45,136 nucleotides of DNA from an uncultured Pseudoxanthomonas sp. (GCA_937975725.1 CALJUL010000013.1:1-45136), one strand, 5' to 3'. Counted from the first letter of the stretch, positions 18,136 through 30,655 are shown. Numbers and translations are program-made. The notes: generated from the sequence alone by a model not told the origin.

Positions 18136-18487
18136 GTAGGAGGGCCTTCAGGCCCGACCCGCCGTGCCGTCAGAGATACCCGGGCGCAAAGCGTCGCGGC
18201 TGAAGCCGCTCCTACAGGGAACTGCCGTGATATCCCATGCCCGATTATAGGAGCGACGTCAGTCGCGACCGCACGCTTGGAACGCTCGCCCCGCGGATGG
18301 ATTACCCGGATAACGCCTCTCGGTGAAAGGGGCCTTATCCGCGCCCATTCGCTTTGATCCGTGTCCCATGTGCTTTGCCCGGGCTTCCGGTCGCGACTGA
18401 CGTCGCTCCTACAGAGGGCCTAGCGGAGCCTAAGGAAACCGAAGGGCGCCCAATGCTCCGTGTCGTGGGAGCGACGCCAGTCGCGAT
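18136..18487. repeat. Cluster of five GTAG-type REP palindromes
   Basis: Copies of a 23-bp palindromic unit headed GTAGGAG and ending GCGAC or similar: 18136-18158 (+), 18193-18215 (-), 18247-18269 (+, first base changed), 18390-18412 (-) and 18465-18487 (+, degenerate). Two inverted pairs have their GTAG ends outward. Stem bases vary but stay complementary (GGGCC/GGCCC, GCGGC/GCCGC, GCGAC/GTCGC). This is the design of the Stenotrophomonas SMAG/REP family. The cluster fills the convergent gap between the MurQ-like gene and tex (18091-18654), which has no gene. Confidence 0.85.
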
Positions 18488-18654
18488 TACTGCCCGGCGC
18501 CCACCATGGATCAACGCGGGCAAGGTACATCAAGACGACACGTTTCACCCACGCCATTCCGCCCTGATCCGCCCCCAATGCCATTGCCCGACTCCTCGGT
18601 CCCGTCGGCTTCCGGCAGCCGCATGGCGAAGCAACCGCTCCCGCAGCAGGCAGC

Positions 18655-21015
<2,361 letters not shown>

Positions 21016-21163
21016 TGCGTCCGTACTGGGAAGCCCGGCGGACCGGGTGGGACGCCGATTGTGGCAACGGACGGCGGCGCTGGAAACGGGTTGACAGCCG
21101 GCATTCGGCCGCTCCCGGGATCGCGCAGGGCCGCGGTTGCCACGGTCATGGCCGCGCAAGGAA

Positions 21164-21187
21164 AACGGGCCGCTTGCGCGGCCCGTT
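21164..21187 (-). terminator. Rho-independent terminator of the OmpA-type gene
   Basis: AACGGGCCGC, loop of 4, GCGGCCCGTT: a perfect 10-bp stem starting 23 nt past the stop at 21211 in the minus direction. Read on the minus strand the stem is followed by TTTTCCTT-like sequence. Confidence 0.8.
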
Positions 21188-21210
21188 CCGGATGACACCG
21201 TGCTGCGCGG

Positions 21211-21885
21211 TTACGAACGCACCGGCAGCACGCGGATCTCGACGCGGCGGTTGAGCGCGCGGCCGGCGTCGGTGTCGTTGCTCGCCACCGGGTAGCGCTT
21301 GCCCATGCCGACGATCTCGAAGCGCTCGCGCTGCACGCCCTGGCCGATCAGGTAGTTGCCCACTGCCGAGGCGCGCTGCTCGGACAGGCGCTGGTTGACC
21401 GCGTCCGAGCCGATGCTGTCGGTGTGGCCGCTAACTTCCACGATGGTCTGGTTGTACTCGCGCAGGGTGACGGCGACGTTGTTCAGCGCCGGGTAGAACT
21501 GCGACTTCAGGTCGGCCTTGCCGAAATCGAAGGTCACGCCGTCCGGCAGGTTGAGCTTGATGACGTCGCCGTCACGGCTCACGCCGATGCCGGTGCCGGC
21601 GGTCTGACGGCGCAGTTCGGCTTCCTGACGGTCCTGGTAGGCGCCGATGGCGCCGCCGGCCAGGCCGCCGACGCCGGCACCGACCAGGGCGCGCTGGCGG
21701 CGCTCGGTGGCGTCGCTGCCGCTGAGCAGGCCGGCCACCGCGCCGATGCCGGCGCCGATCAGGGCGCCGCGCTGGGTGCGGTTGGGATCGTTGGGGTCGG
21801 AGGTCTGCCCGGTGTAGCTGGCGCAGCCGCCCAGCAGGGTCACGGTCAGCGCGGCCAGCGCGCCGGTCTTCAACATCACGTTCAT
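21211..21885 (-). CDS. OmpA-family lipoprotein with glycine zipper
   Basis: Protein of 224 aa. The lipoprotein signal has lipobox LGGC with Cys21 as the lipidated residue. Residues about 38-85 are Gly/Ala-rich zipper repeats (RGALIGAGIGAVAGLLSG, VGAGVGGLAGGAIGAYQ). The C-terminal OmpA domain (about 108-224) has the peptidoglycan-binding signature TDSIGSDAVNQRLSEQRASAV and NRRVEI. It resembles YiaD/Pal-type proteins that link the outer membrane to peptidoglycan. It is a single gene with its own terminator. A GAGG-rich site precedes the ATG. Confidence 0.93.
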   Translation of the reverse strand: MNVMLKTGALAALTVTLLGGCASYTGQTSDPNDPNRTQRGALIGAGIGAVAGLLSGSDATERRQRALVGAGVGGLAGGAIGAYQDRQEAELRRQTAGTGIGVSRDGDVIKLNLPDGVTFDFGKADLKSQFYPALNNVAVTLREYNQTIVEVSGHTDSIGSDAVNQRLSEQRASAVGNYLIGQGVQRERFEIVGMGKRYPVASNDTDAGRALNRRVEIRVLPVRS

Positions 21886-21987
21886 GCGTCCTCCTTGGGG
21901 TGTCGGTACGGGATCGATGCGGGGTGTCCCGTGCCGGCCAGACTACCCAGCCGGATGTGTAGAAAGCGCGAGTCGGGCCCTGTTCAT

Positions 21988-23457
21988 TCAGGTAGCGTCG
22001 GGGATCAGCGCCGCCGCGCCGGTCGCGTCCAGGGTCGCGTCCCAGTCGCCCATCAGCGCCAGGTACAGCAGTTTTTCGAACTCCGGGCCGAAGCGGCGGA
22101 TCACCGCGTCCGGGTCGGGGATCAGCCGGGCGTCGGCGATCAGACCGAAGTGCACGCGGTTGTCGTAGCTCAGGATCGAGATGCCCAGACCGATGGAGCC
22201 GGTCTGCGGCACCCAGAACATCATTTCGCGGACACGGCTGCCGCCCATGTAGAGCGGCTGCTGCGGGCCGGGGACGTTGGTGGCCACGGCGGTGGCCTTG
22301 CGGCTGAACAGCTCCAGCGCCACCCCTTGCAGGGCCGAGGGCGCCATGCCCAGTGCCGCAAGAAGTCCAAATGCGACAATGGCTTGGCGCGAGTTCTTCA
22401 GGTTGTTCATGCACTCGGCCACGCACTCCAGCCGGCGGATCGGGTTGCCCTCGCCGACCGGCAGGTCCAGGAACACCAGGCCGAAATGGTTGCCCAGCTT
22501 GCGCGCGTGCTCCAGCGGCCGCAGGTTGACCGGCACGGTGGCGCGCAGGGTGACGCCTTCCAGGGCTTCGCCGCGTTCCAGCAGGTAACCGCGCAGGGCG
22601 CCGGCGGCCGCGGCCATCAGCACGTCGTTGACGGTGCAGTCGCAGGCGCGGCCGACCGCCTTCACTTCGTCCAGGTCCAGCGGTTCGGCCCAGGCCACCC
22701 GCTTGCTCACGCCCAGCCGGCCGCGCAGCACGGTGGGCGGGTCGTCGGAGAGCGAGAGCGCATGCAGCAGTTCGCGGCCGATCTCGCCGCCCTCCTTCGC
22801 CAGCATGGTGGCCAGGGAGGGATCGCGGTACATCTCCATGCCCTTGCCCAGCACCTTGCCGCCGAGCTTCATGTAGCGGTCGATCGCGCCGACCCGGCGC
22901 ACCACGCCGGCCCCGTCCTGCTTCAGCCAGGCCGAGCGCAGGTCCTTGCCGCTCTCCGGCCGGCGGCTGGTGTCGGTCAGCGACAGCAGCACCTGCACCA
23001 GGGCGATGCCGTCGGCATAGCTGTGGTGGATGCGCGCCACCAGCGCCGAGCCGGTGCCGTAGCGCTCGATCAGGTGGAACTGCCAGAGCGGCTTGGTCTT
23101 GTCCAGCGGCGTGGACGCCATCTGGCTGACGAAGCGTTCAAGCGCTTTCTTCTCCGAGCGCGGATCGTGCCGGCCCGGCAGCGCGGACAGGCGCACGTGC
23201 CAGTCCAGGTCGAAATCCGGATCGGTCGCCCACGAGGCGCCGGCGGGCGTGTCCACCGCCTTTTGCAGGAAGCGCGGATAGGCGAGGAAGCGCCCGGTCA
23301 CCACCCACTTGAGCCGGTCGAGCGTCATCGGCTCGTCGAACATCAGCACGCCGGTGATCATCATCGGGTTGGTGGGACGGCACATCCGCAACCAGGCGGT
23401 ATCCACCCGCGACATCGGCTCGCGGCGCGGATGCGGCGGCGCTTTCTTCGTGGCCAT
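21988..23457 (-). CDS. Wax ester synthase / diacylglycerol acyltransferase (WS/DGAT)
   Basis: Protein of 489 aa. ATG 23457 has GAGGAGGG just upstream; the frame continues 18 codons further without support. The acyltransferase motif HHSYADG (His144, His145, Asp149) is present, with the family blocks MSRVDTAWLRM near the start, the ALNDVL-type block seen here as VNDVLMAAAAGALRGYL, and NVPGPQQPLYMGG. WS/DGAT enzymes join acyl-CoA to a fatty alcohol or diacylglycerol to make storage lipids. The true acceptor cannot be told from sequence. Confidence 0.93.
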   Translation of the reverse strand: MATKKAPPHPRREPMSRVDTAWLRMCRPTNPMMITGVLMFDEPMTLDRLKWVVTGRFLAYPRFLQKAVDTPAGASWATDPDFDLDWHVRLSALPGRHDPRSEKKALERFVSQMASTPLDKTKPLWQFHLIERYGTGSALVARIHHSYADGIALVQVLLSLTDTSRRPESGKDLRSAWLKQDGAGVVRRVGAIDRYMKLGGKVLGKGMEMYRDPSLATMLAKEGGEIGRELLHALSLSDDPPTVLRGRLGVSKRVAWAEPLDLDEVKAVGRACDCTVNDVLMAAAAGALRGYLLERGEALEGVTLRATVPVNLRPLEHARKLGNHFGLVFLDLPVGEGNPIRRLECVAECMNNLKNSRQAIVAFGLLAALGMAPSALQGVALELFSRKATAVATNVPGPQQPLYMGGSRVREMMFWVPQTGSIGLGISILSYDNRVHFGLIADARLIPDPDAVIRRFGPEFEKLLYLALMGDWDATLDATGAAALIPDAT

Positions 23458-23517
23458 GCAGCCCTCCTCTGCCTGCCGGCGAGTGAAGCATGCGCCGGCG
23501 AAAGGCGTCAACGCGCC

Positions 23518-24933
23518 TCAGCCGGCGCTGTTGCGGTAGGCGGCGAGCGCGGCTTCGCGACCCTGTTCCAGGCCGACCACGGGCTGGCGCGGATAGTCCG
23601 GCGCCGTCCGCGCCAGCAGTTCCGGCCGCTGCCAGGGCGCGAAGCGCAGCGGCACCGGCAGCGCCGCCAGTTCCGGCACCCAGCGGGCGATGTAGCGGCC
23701 CTCGGGATCGAACTTCTGCGCCTGCGTCACCGGATTGAACACGCGGAAATACGGCGCCGCGTCCGCACCGGTGCCCGCGACCCACTGCCAGCCCAGCGTG
23801 TTGTTGGCCAGGTCGGCGTCCACCAGCGTGTCCCAGAACCAGCGCGCGCCGTGCAGCCAGTGCAGGCGCAGGTGCTTGGTCAGGTAGCTGGCGGCGATCA
23901 TGCGCACGCGGTTGTGCATCCAGCCGGTGGCCCACAGTTCGCGCATGCCGGCGTCGACGATGGGCACGCCGGTGCGGCCCTGCCGCCAGGCGCGCAGCAG
24001 GGCCGGATCGGGCGCGGCCCAGTCGAAGCGGTCGAAGCGCGGGTTGAGGTTGTGCGTGGCGGTCTGCGGCGCATGGTGCAGCAGGTGCCAGGCGAATTCG
24101 CGCCAGCCCAGTTGGCGCAGCAGGCCGTCCACGTCGGCGCCGTTGGCGGCGCTGCGCAGGCGCTGGAGCTCCGCCGCCACGCGCCAGGGCGCGATCTCGC
24201 CGAAACGCAGGTGCGGCGACAGCCGCGAAGTGCCGATACGATCCGGACGGTCGCGGTCGCTGCGGTAACCGCGCAGCGCGCCTTCGGCGAACGCCTGCAA
24301 GGCATCGCGCGCGCCCTGCTCACCGGGGTCCCAGGTCTCCCAGAAACCGGCGTCCCAGGCCGGCGCGGCGGCCAGGCCGAGCGCGTCGACGCCGGGCCCG
24401 TCCAGCGCCATCGGCGCCGGCAGCGCATCGGGCACCGTCCAGGCCGCGGGCAGGTGCCAGCGCGCCTGCGCCGCGCGCCAGAACGGCGTGAACACCCGAT
24501 ACGACTGCCCCTGCTGGGTGGCGACCTCCCAAGGTTCCAGCAACAGGCTGCCGTTGAAGCTTTCCGCATGCACGCCCTGCCCGCGCAGCGCCGCCTTGAT
24601 CGCCGCATCGCGCGGCTGGGTGGCGGGCTCGTACTTGCGGTTCCAGAAGACCGCGCTCGCGCCGGTCTCCCGCAGCAGCGCCGGCAACGCCTGCGCCGTC
24701 GGCCCCGCGCGGACGGTCAACCGCGACCCGCGACGCCGCAGCGAGGCATCGAGCGCGTGCAGCGAACGGTGCAGCCAGGCGCGCGACGCCGCGCCCGGCG
24801 CCCATTCGCCCTCTTCCTCCGGCGCATGCACGTACACCGGCACGGGAACGAAGCCGCCCTCCAGCGCGGCGCGCAGGGCCGGGTTGTCGTCCAGCCGGAG
24901 GTCGTGCCGGAACCAGATGAGCGCGCATCGCAT
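23518..24933 (-). CDS. phrB: Deoxyribodipyrimidine photolyase (class I CPD)
   Basis: Protein of 471 aa, matching E. coli PhrB in size. The N-terminal antenna domain starts ALIWFRHDLRLDDNPAL. The C-terminal FAD domain has TSRLSPHLRFGEIAPW, LGWREFAWHLL, PIVDAGMRELWATGWMHNR and the DADLANNTLGWQWVAGTG block with FAD-binding and electron-transfer Trp residues. It repairs cyclobutane pyrimidine dimers with blue light. It is 43 nt downstream of dnaB on the same strand and may be partly read with it. Confidence 0.97.
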   Translation of the reverse strand: MRCALIWFRHDLRLDDNPALRAALEGGFVPVPVYVHAPEEEGEWAPGAASRAWLHRSLHALDASLRRRGSRLTVRAGPTAQALPALLRETGASAVFWNRKYEPATQPRDAAIKAALRGQGVHAESFNGSLLLEPWEVATQQGQSYRVFTPFWRAAQARWHLPAAWTVPDALPAPMALDGPGVDALGLAAAPAWDAGFWETWDPGEQGARDALQAFAEGALRGYRSDRDRPDRIGTSRLSPHLRFGEIAPWRVAAELQRLRSAANGADVDGLLRQLGWREFAWHLLHHAPQTATHNLNPRFDRFDWAAPDPALLRAWRQGRTGVPIVDAGMRELWATGWMHNRVRMIAASYLTKHLRLHWLHGARWFWDTLVDADLANNTLGWQWVAGTGADAAPYFRVFNPVTQAQKFDPEGRYIARWVPELAALPVPLRFAPWQRPELLARTAPDYPRQPVVGLEQGREAALAAYRNSAG

Positions 24934-24976
24934 GGAGCGGTCCTTGCGCAGAAGAAACCGGAACGGCGGCGGCGGC

Positions 24977-26386
24977 CTACTCGAAGCTTCCCACCGCGTC
25001 GTGGGCCAGGTTGTCGAAGCGGGTGTATTCGCCGAAGAACTTGAGCTTGCACGAGCCGGTCGGGCCCGAACGCTGCTTGCCGATGATGATCTCGGCCAGT
25101 CCCTTGTCCGGCGAGGTTTCCTTGTTGTAGTAGTCGTCGCGGTAGATGAAGACGATCATGTCCGCGTCCTGCTCGATGGCGCCGGACTCGCGCAGGTCGG
25201 CCATCACCGGGCGCTTGTCGGTGCGGGTTTCCAGCGAGCGGTTGAGCTGCGAAAGCGCGATCACCGGCACGTTCAGTTCCTTGGCCAGGCCCTTCAGCGA
25301 GCGCGAGATCTCGGAGATCTCGGTGGCGCGGTTCTCGCTGTTGCCGGGCACCGACATGAGCTGCAGGTAGTCGATGACGATCAGGCCCAGGTCGTGCTCG
25401 CGCTTGAGCCGGCGCGCCTTGGAGCGCAGCACCTCCGGCGACAGGCCGGGGGTGTCGTCGATGAAGATCTTGGTCTCCTTCAGCATGCGGATGGCGCCGG
25501 TCACACGGCTCCAGTCCTCGTCCTCCAACTGGCCGGTGCGCAAGCGGGTGGCGTTGACGCGGCCGTTGGAGGAGATCAGGCGCAGGGCGAGCTGCGCGGC
25601 CGACATTTCCATCGAGAACACCGCCACCGCCTTCTTCGACTTGATGGCGGCGAACTCGGCGATGTTCAGCGCGAAGGTGGTCTTGCCCATCGCCGGGCGC
25701 GCGGCCAGGATGATCAGGTCGGTGGGCTGCAGGCCGGCCGTCATCATGTCGAACTCGGTGTAGCCGGTGGGCAGGCCGGTGACGTTGCCGCCGTTCTCGA
25801 AGCGGTTCTGAAGGACCTCGAAGGCGTCCTTCAGCGCGCTGTTCATGCCCACGAAGTCGGTGCGCCCGCGCGCGCCGGCCTCGGCGATCGCGAACACCTT
25901 CTGCTCGGCCACCGCCAGCAGCTCGCCGCTCTCCTTGCCCTCGGGCTGGAAGGCGTCGTTGACGATCCCGGTGCCGACCTCGATCAGTTGGCGCATCACC
26001 GCCTTGTCGCGCACGATCTCGGCGTAGGCGGTGATGTTGGCGGCCGAGGGCGTGGTGCTGGCCAGTTCGATCAGGTAGGCGCCGCCGGCGACCAGTTCCA
26101 TCTGTCCCTGCGACTCGAACCACTCGCCCAGGGTCACCGCATCGAACGGCCGGTTCCGTTCGGCCAGTTCGCCGATGGCGCGGTAGATCAACTGGTGGTC
26201 GCGACGATAGAAGTCGTTGGGCGTCAGCTTGTCGTTGACGCGGTCGTAGGCTTCCGGCGCCAGCATCAGCCCGCCCAGCACCGCCTGCTCGGCCTCGGTG
26301 GAGTGCGGCGGCACCCGCAACTGCTCGATGCGGGCGTCGTGCGGGTCGAGGCGGAAACCGGAACGTGCGGACATGGGCGTGGACAA
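24977..26386 (-). CDS. dnaB: Replicative DNA helicase DnaB
   Basis: Protein of 469 aa. The N-terminal domain begins VPPHSTEAEQAVLGGLML. The RecA-like helicase domain has the Walker A motif RPAMGKTT (Lys235), Walker B LIVIDYLQLM, SQLNRSLE with the arginine-finger region, and RESGAIEQDADMI. It forms the hexameric helicase at the fork. It lies downstream of rpsF-rpsR-rplI but beyond a terminator and a 463-bp gap, so it likely has its own promoter. A perfect DnaA box lies 64 bp upstream. Confidence 0.99.
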   Translation of the reverse strand: MSTPMSARSGFRLDPHDARIEQLRVPPHSTEAEQAVLGGLMLAPEAYDRVNDKLTPNDFYRRDHQLIYRAIGELAERNRPFDAVTLGEWFESQGQMELVAGGAYLIELASTTPSAANITAYAEIVRDKAVMRQLIEVGTGIVNDAFQPEGKESGELLAVAEQKVFAIAEAGARGRTDFVGMNSALKDAFEVLQNRFENGGNVTGLPTGYTEFDMMTAGLQPTDLIILAARPAMGKTTFALNIAEFAAIKSKKAVAVFSMEMSAAQLALRLISSNGRVNATRLRTGQLEDEDWSRVTGAIRMLKETKIFIDDTPGLSPEVLRSKARRLKREHDLGLIVIDYLQLMSVPGNSENRATEISEISRSLKGLAKELNVPVIALSQLNRSLETRTDKRPVMADLRESGAIEQDADMIVFIYRDDYYNKETSPDKGLAEIIIGKQRSGPTGSCKLKFFGEYTRFDNLAHDAVGSFE

Positions 26387-26449
26387 CCTGGGGGAAGACC
26401 GGACCGGTCATGCTAGGCGTCCTGCCTGTGGGCTCGCGATGGAACAAGC

Positions 26450-26458
26450 TGTGGATAA
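26450..26458 (-). promoter_or_regulatory. DnaA box upstream of dnaB
   Basis: TTATCCACA on the minus strand, a perfect match to the DnaA consensus, 64 bp before the dnaB start. A weaker copy (TTGTCCACG) lies at about 26392-26400. DnaA could regulate dnaB here (inference). The rest of the 26387-26801 gap holds a REP unit and no gene. Confidence 0.5.
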
Positions 26459-26703
26459 CCGTCGGCAGCCTGCGCGGTTTGCGTCTCAGGGGGCGAGATC
26501 GGGGCGAGACGGGGAAAGATTGGATGGTTTGGGCGTGGACCGGCGTGAAGGGGTCGGGCACTACGGGAGTTGGCCGCGTTTCTTCGTTGCTGTGGGAAGG
26601 GGCTTCGTCAGTCCGCGTCGCGATGGATTGCGGGCATTGCAGATGAGGGAAGTTGTCGCGGCGCGTGTGGGGGCGAATTGCCCTGGCGCATGCGGGGTCC
26701 GTT

Positions 26704-26726
26704 GTCGGGGCTGAAGCCCCTCCTAC
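26704..26726 (-). repeat. Single GTAG-type REP palindrome
   Basis: A 23-bp unit in minus orientation with GGGGC/GCCCC arms and TTCA-type loop, ending CTAC on the plus strand. No inverted partner is found nearby, unlike most copies in this window. Confidence 0.8.
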
Positions 26727-26801
26727 AGGGGGCACCGACAGGAACGCTGCCTGTCTGTTGCGCGTGGAGCGCGTGCTGTGGAGCGCGTGCTCCGGAAACA
26801 A

Positions 26802-26825
26802 CGAAGGCGCCTTGCGGCGCCTTCG
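26802..26825 (-). terminator. Terminator of the rpsF-rpsR-rplI operon
   Basis: CGAAGGCGCC, loop TTGC, GGCGCCTTCG: a perfect 10-bp stem 24 nt after the rplI stop on the minus strand, followed there by TTGTTTCC. Confidence 0.8.
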
Positions 26826-26849
26826 CGGCATCCGGCAGGACGGCCCGGA

Positions 26850-27299
26850 TCAGGCTTCGGCTTCGACCACGACCTTGATGGCGGCCTGCACGTCGGCGTG
26901 CAGCTTGGCCACCAGCTCGTACTCGCCGATGTTGCGCAGCGCGCCTTCGCCCATGATGACCTCGCTCTTTTCCAGCGGCATGCCGGCGGCGGTGAAGGCG
27001 TCGGCGATGTCGCGCGGGCCGACCGAGCCGAACAGCTTGCCTTCGGTGGAGGCGTTGGCCTTGATGGTCACGCTGGCGCCTTCCAGCTTGGCGGCGCGGG
27101 CTTCGGCGTCGTCGTGCACGGACTTGGCCTTGGCCTCGTACTCGGCGCGCTTGGCCTCGAACTCGGCGATGTTGGCGGCGGTGGCCGGCACGGCCTTGCC
27201 CTGCGGCACCAGGTAGTTGCGGCCGTAGCCGGGCTTCACATTGACCTTGTCGCCCAGGACGCCGAGGTTGGTGACTTTCTGCAGGAGGATCAGTTCCAT
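26850..27299 (-). CDS. rplI: 50S ribosomal protein L9
   Basis: Protein of 149 aa, the standard L9 length. The N-terminal rRNA-binding domain reads MELILLQKVTNLGVLGDKVNVKPGYGRNYLVPQGKA, followed by the long connecting helix and the C-terminal domain (KLFGSVGPRDIADAF). GGAG lies 7 nt before the ATG. It is third in the rpsF-rpsR-rplI operon; a 192-nt spacer separates it from rpsR, longer than usual and without a gene. Confidence 0.99.
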   Translation of the reverse strand: MELILLQKVTNLGVLGDKVNVKPGYGRNYLVPQGKAVPATAANIAEFEAKRAEYEAKAKSVHDDAEARAAKLEGASVTIKANASTEGKLFGSVGPRDIADAFTAAGMPLEKSEVIMGEGALRNIGEYELVAKLHADVQAAIKVVVEAEA

Positions 27300-27491
27300 G
27301 GGGTTTCTCCGTATTCGTTAGCGACGGCCGGGCCGCCGCAACGGTTGCTGTCCGAATGGACGGTGGATGGCGGGGCGGGCAAGGCGGTCGGTCGCCCGCT
27401 GTGCGGGCCGCAAGGAGTCAAGGCGGCGCTGGCCTTCCCGACTCCCCGCAGGCGGCAACGCCGCCGGCCTATCCCTCGCCCGCCCGTCTGC

Positions 27492-27722
27492 TCAGACGTC
27501 GTGGTTGTCCGTGTACGGGATCAGCGCCAGGTAACGGGCGCGCTTGACCGCCGTGGCCAACTGGCGCTGGTAGCGGGACTTGGTGCCGGTGACGCGGCTC
27601 GGCACGATCTTGCCGGTCTCGGTCAGATACTGGCGCAGGGTGTTGAGATCCTTGTAGTCGATCTCCTTCACGCCCTCGGCCGTGAACTTGCAGAACTTGC
27701 GGCGACGGAAGAACTTGGACAT
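27492..27722 (-). CDS. rpsR: 30S ribosomal protein S18
   Basis: Protein of 76 aa with the S18 blocks FFRRRKFCKFT, IDYKDLNTLRQYLTETGKIVPSR and RYQRQLATAVKRARYLALIPYTD. S18 pairs with S6 on the small subunit platform. GAGGAG precedes the ATG, and the gene starts 11 nt after rpsF. Confidence 0.99.
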   Translation of the reverse strand: MSKFFRRRKFCKFTAEGVKEIDYKDLNTLRQYLTETGKIVPSRVTGTKSRYQRQLATAVKRARYLALIPYTDNHDV

Positions 27723-27733
27723 GGGTGTGCTCC

Positions 27734-28159
27734 TCAGGCGGCTTCGGCGTTGTCGGAATCGTTCGAGGCGTTGGTGGCCTCGCCTTCTTCGTCGTCACGG
27801 CGGCGGCGCTCGCCACGCTCGGGCTTGTCGCCCTTCTCGTCCTTGTTCTTCATGATCAGGGACTGCTCGGTGTCCGGGCCGTCGCGCTTGATGACCAGGT
27901 TGCGCAGCACCGCGTCGTTGAAGCGGAAGCTCTCGACCAGCTCGCTCAGCACGGCCTGGTCGGCCTCGATATTGAGCAGCACGTAGTGGGCCTTCACCAG
28001 ATTCTGGATCGGGTAGGCCAACTGGCGGCGGCCCCAGTCTTCCAGGCGGTGGATCTTGCCGTTGCCACCCTCGATCAGCGCCTTGTAGCGCTCGATCATG
28101 GCCGGCACCTGCTCGCTCTGGTCCGGATGGACCAGGAACACGATTTCATAGTGACGCAT
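27734..28159 (-). CDS. rpsF: 30S ribosomal protein S6
   Basis: Protein of 141 aa starting MRHYEIVFLVHPDQSEQVPAMIERY, with LEDWGRRQLAYPIQNLVKAHYVL and a long charged tail (Arg-rich then Glu/Asp/Ala-rich), somewhat longer than E. coli S6. It binds S18 and 16S rRNA. AAAGGT lies before the ATG. First gene of the operon, with a leader of about 120 nt. Confidence 0.99.
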   Translation of the reverse strand: MRHYEIVFLVHPDQSEQVPAMIERYKALIEGGNGKIHRLEDWGRRQLAYPIQNLVKAHYVLLNIEADQAVLSELVESFRFNDAVLRNLVIKRDGPDTEQSLIMKNKDEKGDKPERGERRRRDDEEGEATNASNDSDNAEAA

Positions 28160-28288
28160 CGTCGTTTACCTTTCGGATGTTGGACCCGGCCAAGGATCGC
28201 CCGGCCGGGCTGGACAGCTCCCCGTCCGCCCTGTGAGGAGCGCGGTGGAGCAAGGAACCCGGCGGCAGCGAGCCGTCGGGAGCCGGAA

Positions 28289-28317
28289 ATTATGGCAGTT
28301 CAGGGACTTAGGGGCAA
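28289..28317 (-). promoter_or_regulatory. Sigma70-type promoter of rpsF
   Basis: On the minus strand TTGCCC (28312-28317), a 17-nt spacer, then CATAAT (28289-28294), giving a transcript start near 28282 and a leader of about 120 nt. The leader is GC-rich with CCG-containing stems, the kind of place where S6:S18 autoregulatory structures occur; I could not fold it to confirm. Confidence 0.55.
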
Positions 28318-28380
28318 GCCGGGCCGAAATCGCCCGCCTTCGGGGCGGCCCGGAGCGGCGCCGGGCCGTGCCGGCACGGT

Positions 28381-28719
28381 TCAGGCCAGGTCGGCAGCGG
28401 TGGTGAAGCTCTCGCCGCAGCCGCATTCGGCGGTGGCATTGGGGTTCCTGAAGACGAAGGTCTCGGACAGGCCCTGTTTGGCGAAGTCGATCTCGGTGCC
28501 GTCCACCAGCGGCAGGCTGTCCGCGTCCACGTAGATGCGCACGCCGCCGAACTCGAACACCGTGTCGTCCTCGCGCTGCTCGCGGGCCAGGTCGGCCACG
28601 TGGCCCCAGCCCGAGCAGCCGGTGCGGGCGACGCCGAACCGCAGGCCGAGCGCGTCCGGCGCCTGCGCGACGAAGCGCTGCACGCGTTCCAGGGCGACGG
28701 GGGTGAGGGTGATGGCCAT
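28381..28719 (-). CDS. A-type iron-sulfur carrier (IscA/ErpA family)
   Basis: Protein of 112 aa. ATG 28719 is preferred over ATG 28725 because GGAGG is 7 nt before the former and only 1 nt before the latter. The three ligand cysteines lie at 35, 99 and 101 (TGCSGW, ECGCGES), the same numbering as in IscA. These proteins carry Fe-S clusters from the scaffold to target enzymes. It is monocistronic, divergent from asnS with a 114-nt gap. Whether it is IscA or ErpA cannot be decided here. Confidence 0.93.
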   Translation of the reverse strand: MAITLTPVALERVQRFVAQAPDALGLRFGVARTGCSGWGHVADLAREQREDDTVFEFGGVRIYVDADSLPLVDGTEIDFAKQGLSETFVFRNPNATAECGCGESFTTAADLA

Positions 28720-28833
28720 GTTCATGCCTCCGGCGTAGGCGGCGATTATAGCTTCCGCGGCGCCGCGTTCCGGCGGCCGCTCTTGTAAACTCCGCGTTCC
28801 ATCCATGTAGTCAGATACCGAAGGATTCAAGCC

Positions 28834-30234
<1,401 letters not shown>

Positions 30235-30241
30235 AAACACC

Positions 30242-30324
30242 GTCGTTCCGGCAACGCCGGAATCCGGGCCTCTTCGCAGTCGTAGCGCAGAAGCGGCATG
30301 GATCCCGGTTTCCGCCGGGGCGAC
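30242..30324. repeat. Inverted pair of a second REP-like family
   Basis: Unit 1 (30242-30267, +) has stem TTCCGGC-AAC-GCCGGAA. Unit 2 (30300-30324, -) is a related GGATCCCGG...CCGGGGCGAC copy in opposite orientation. This is the widespread TTCCGGC/GCCGGAATCC type of repeat, distinct from the GTAG family. It starts 7 nt after the asnS stop. A related unit lies before kmo at 38682-38708. Confidence 0.65.
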
Positions 30325-30349
30325 GGGACGTTATCTGGAGTGACATGCG

Positions 30350-30655
30350 GTGATCCTGTTCTTCGCGCTCTGCTTCGTCGGCGTCGCCATCGCCGGGTTC
30401 TGCGCCTTCGTGATCTTCTGGCCGCTGACGCTGGTGCACGTGCGCGACCGCCACGCCGCGCTGGGCGCGCAATGGGGCGAAGGCGCGTTCCTCCGGCCGG
30501 CGGCGCTGCGCTGGCTGTTGGCCGGCGGCTACCGGCGGATCGCGGACGCCTCGCTGTCCGGGCTGGCGACGCCGGCGCGCATCTCGCTGTACGTGATCTT
30601 CTTCGGCCTGGCGATGGCGGGCCTGTTGTGGCTGTGGTCGGAGGCGATGGGATGA
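30350..30655 (+). CDS. Small inner-membrane protein, unknown function
   Basis: Protein of 101 aa from GTG 30350, GGAG about 10 nt upstream. It has two membrane segments, about 2-27 (ILFFALCFVGVAIAGFCAFVIF) and 77-97 (ISLYVIFFGLAMAGLLWLW), joined by a basic, Ala/Arg-rich cytoplasmic or periplasmic loop. No family is recognised. Its stop overlaps the next start (ATGA). Confidence 0.7.
   Translation: MILFFALCFVGVAIAGFCAFVIFWPLTLVHVRDRHAALGAQWGEGAFLRPAALRWLLAGGYRRIADASLSGLATPARISLYVIFFGLAMAGLLWLWSEAMG

Noticed and set aside
18136..18487. CRISPR array
   Set aside because: The repeats are palindromic, alternate in orientation and have irregular spacing (34-120 nt). No cas genes are present.
21424..25044. 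A 1206-codon plus-strand frame
   Set aside because: It lies opposite the OmpA-type, WS/DGAT and phrB genes, has a His/Arg/Gln-rich composition and no recognisable domain. It is a GC-driven shadow.
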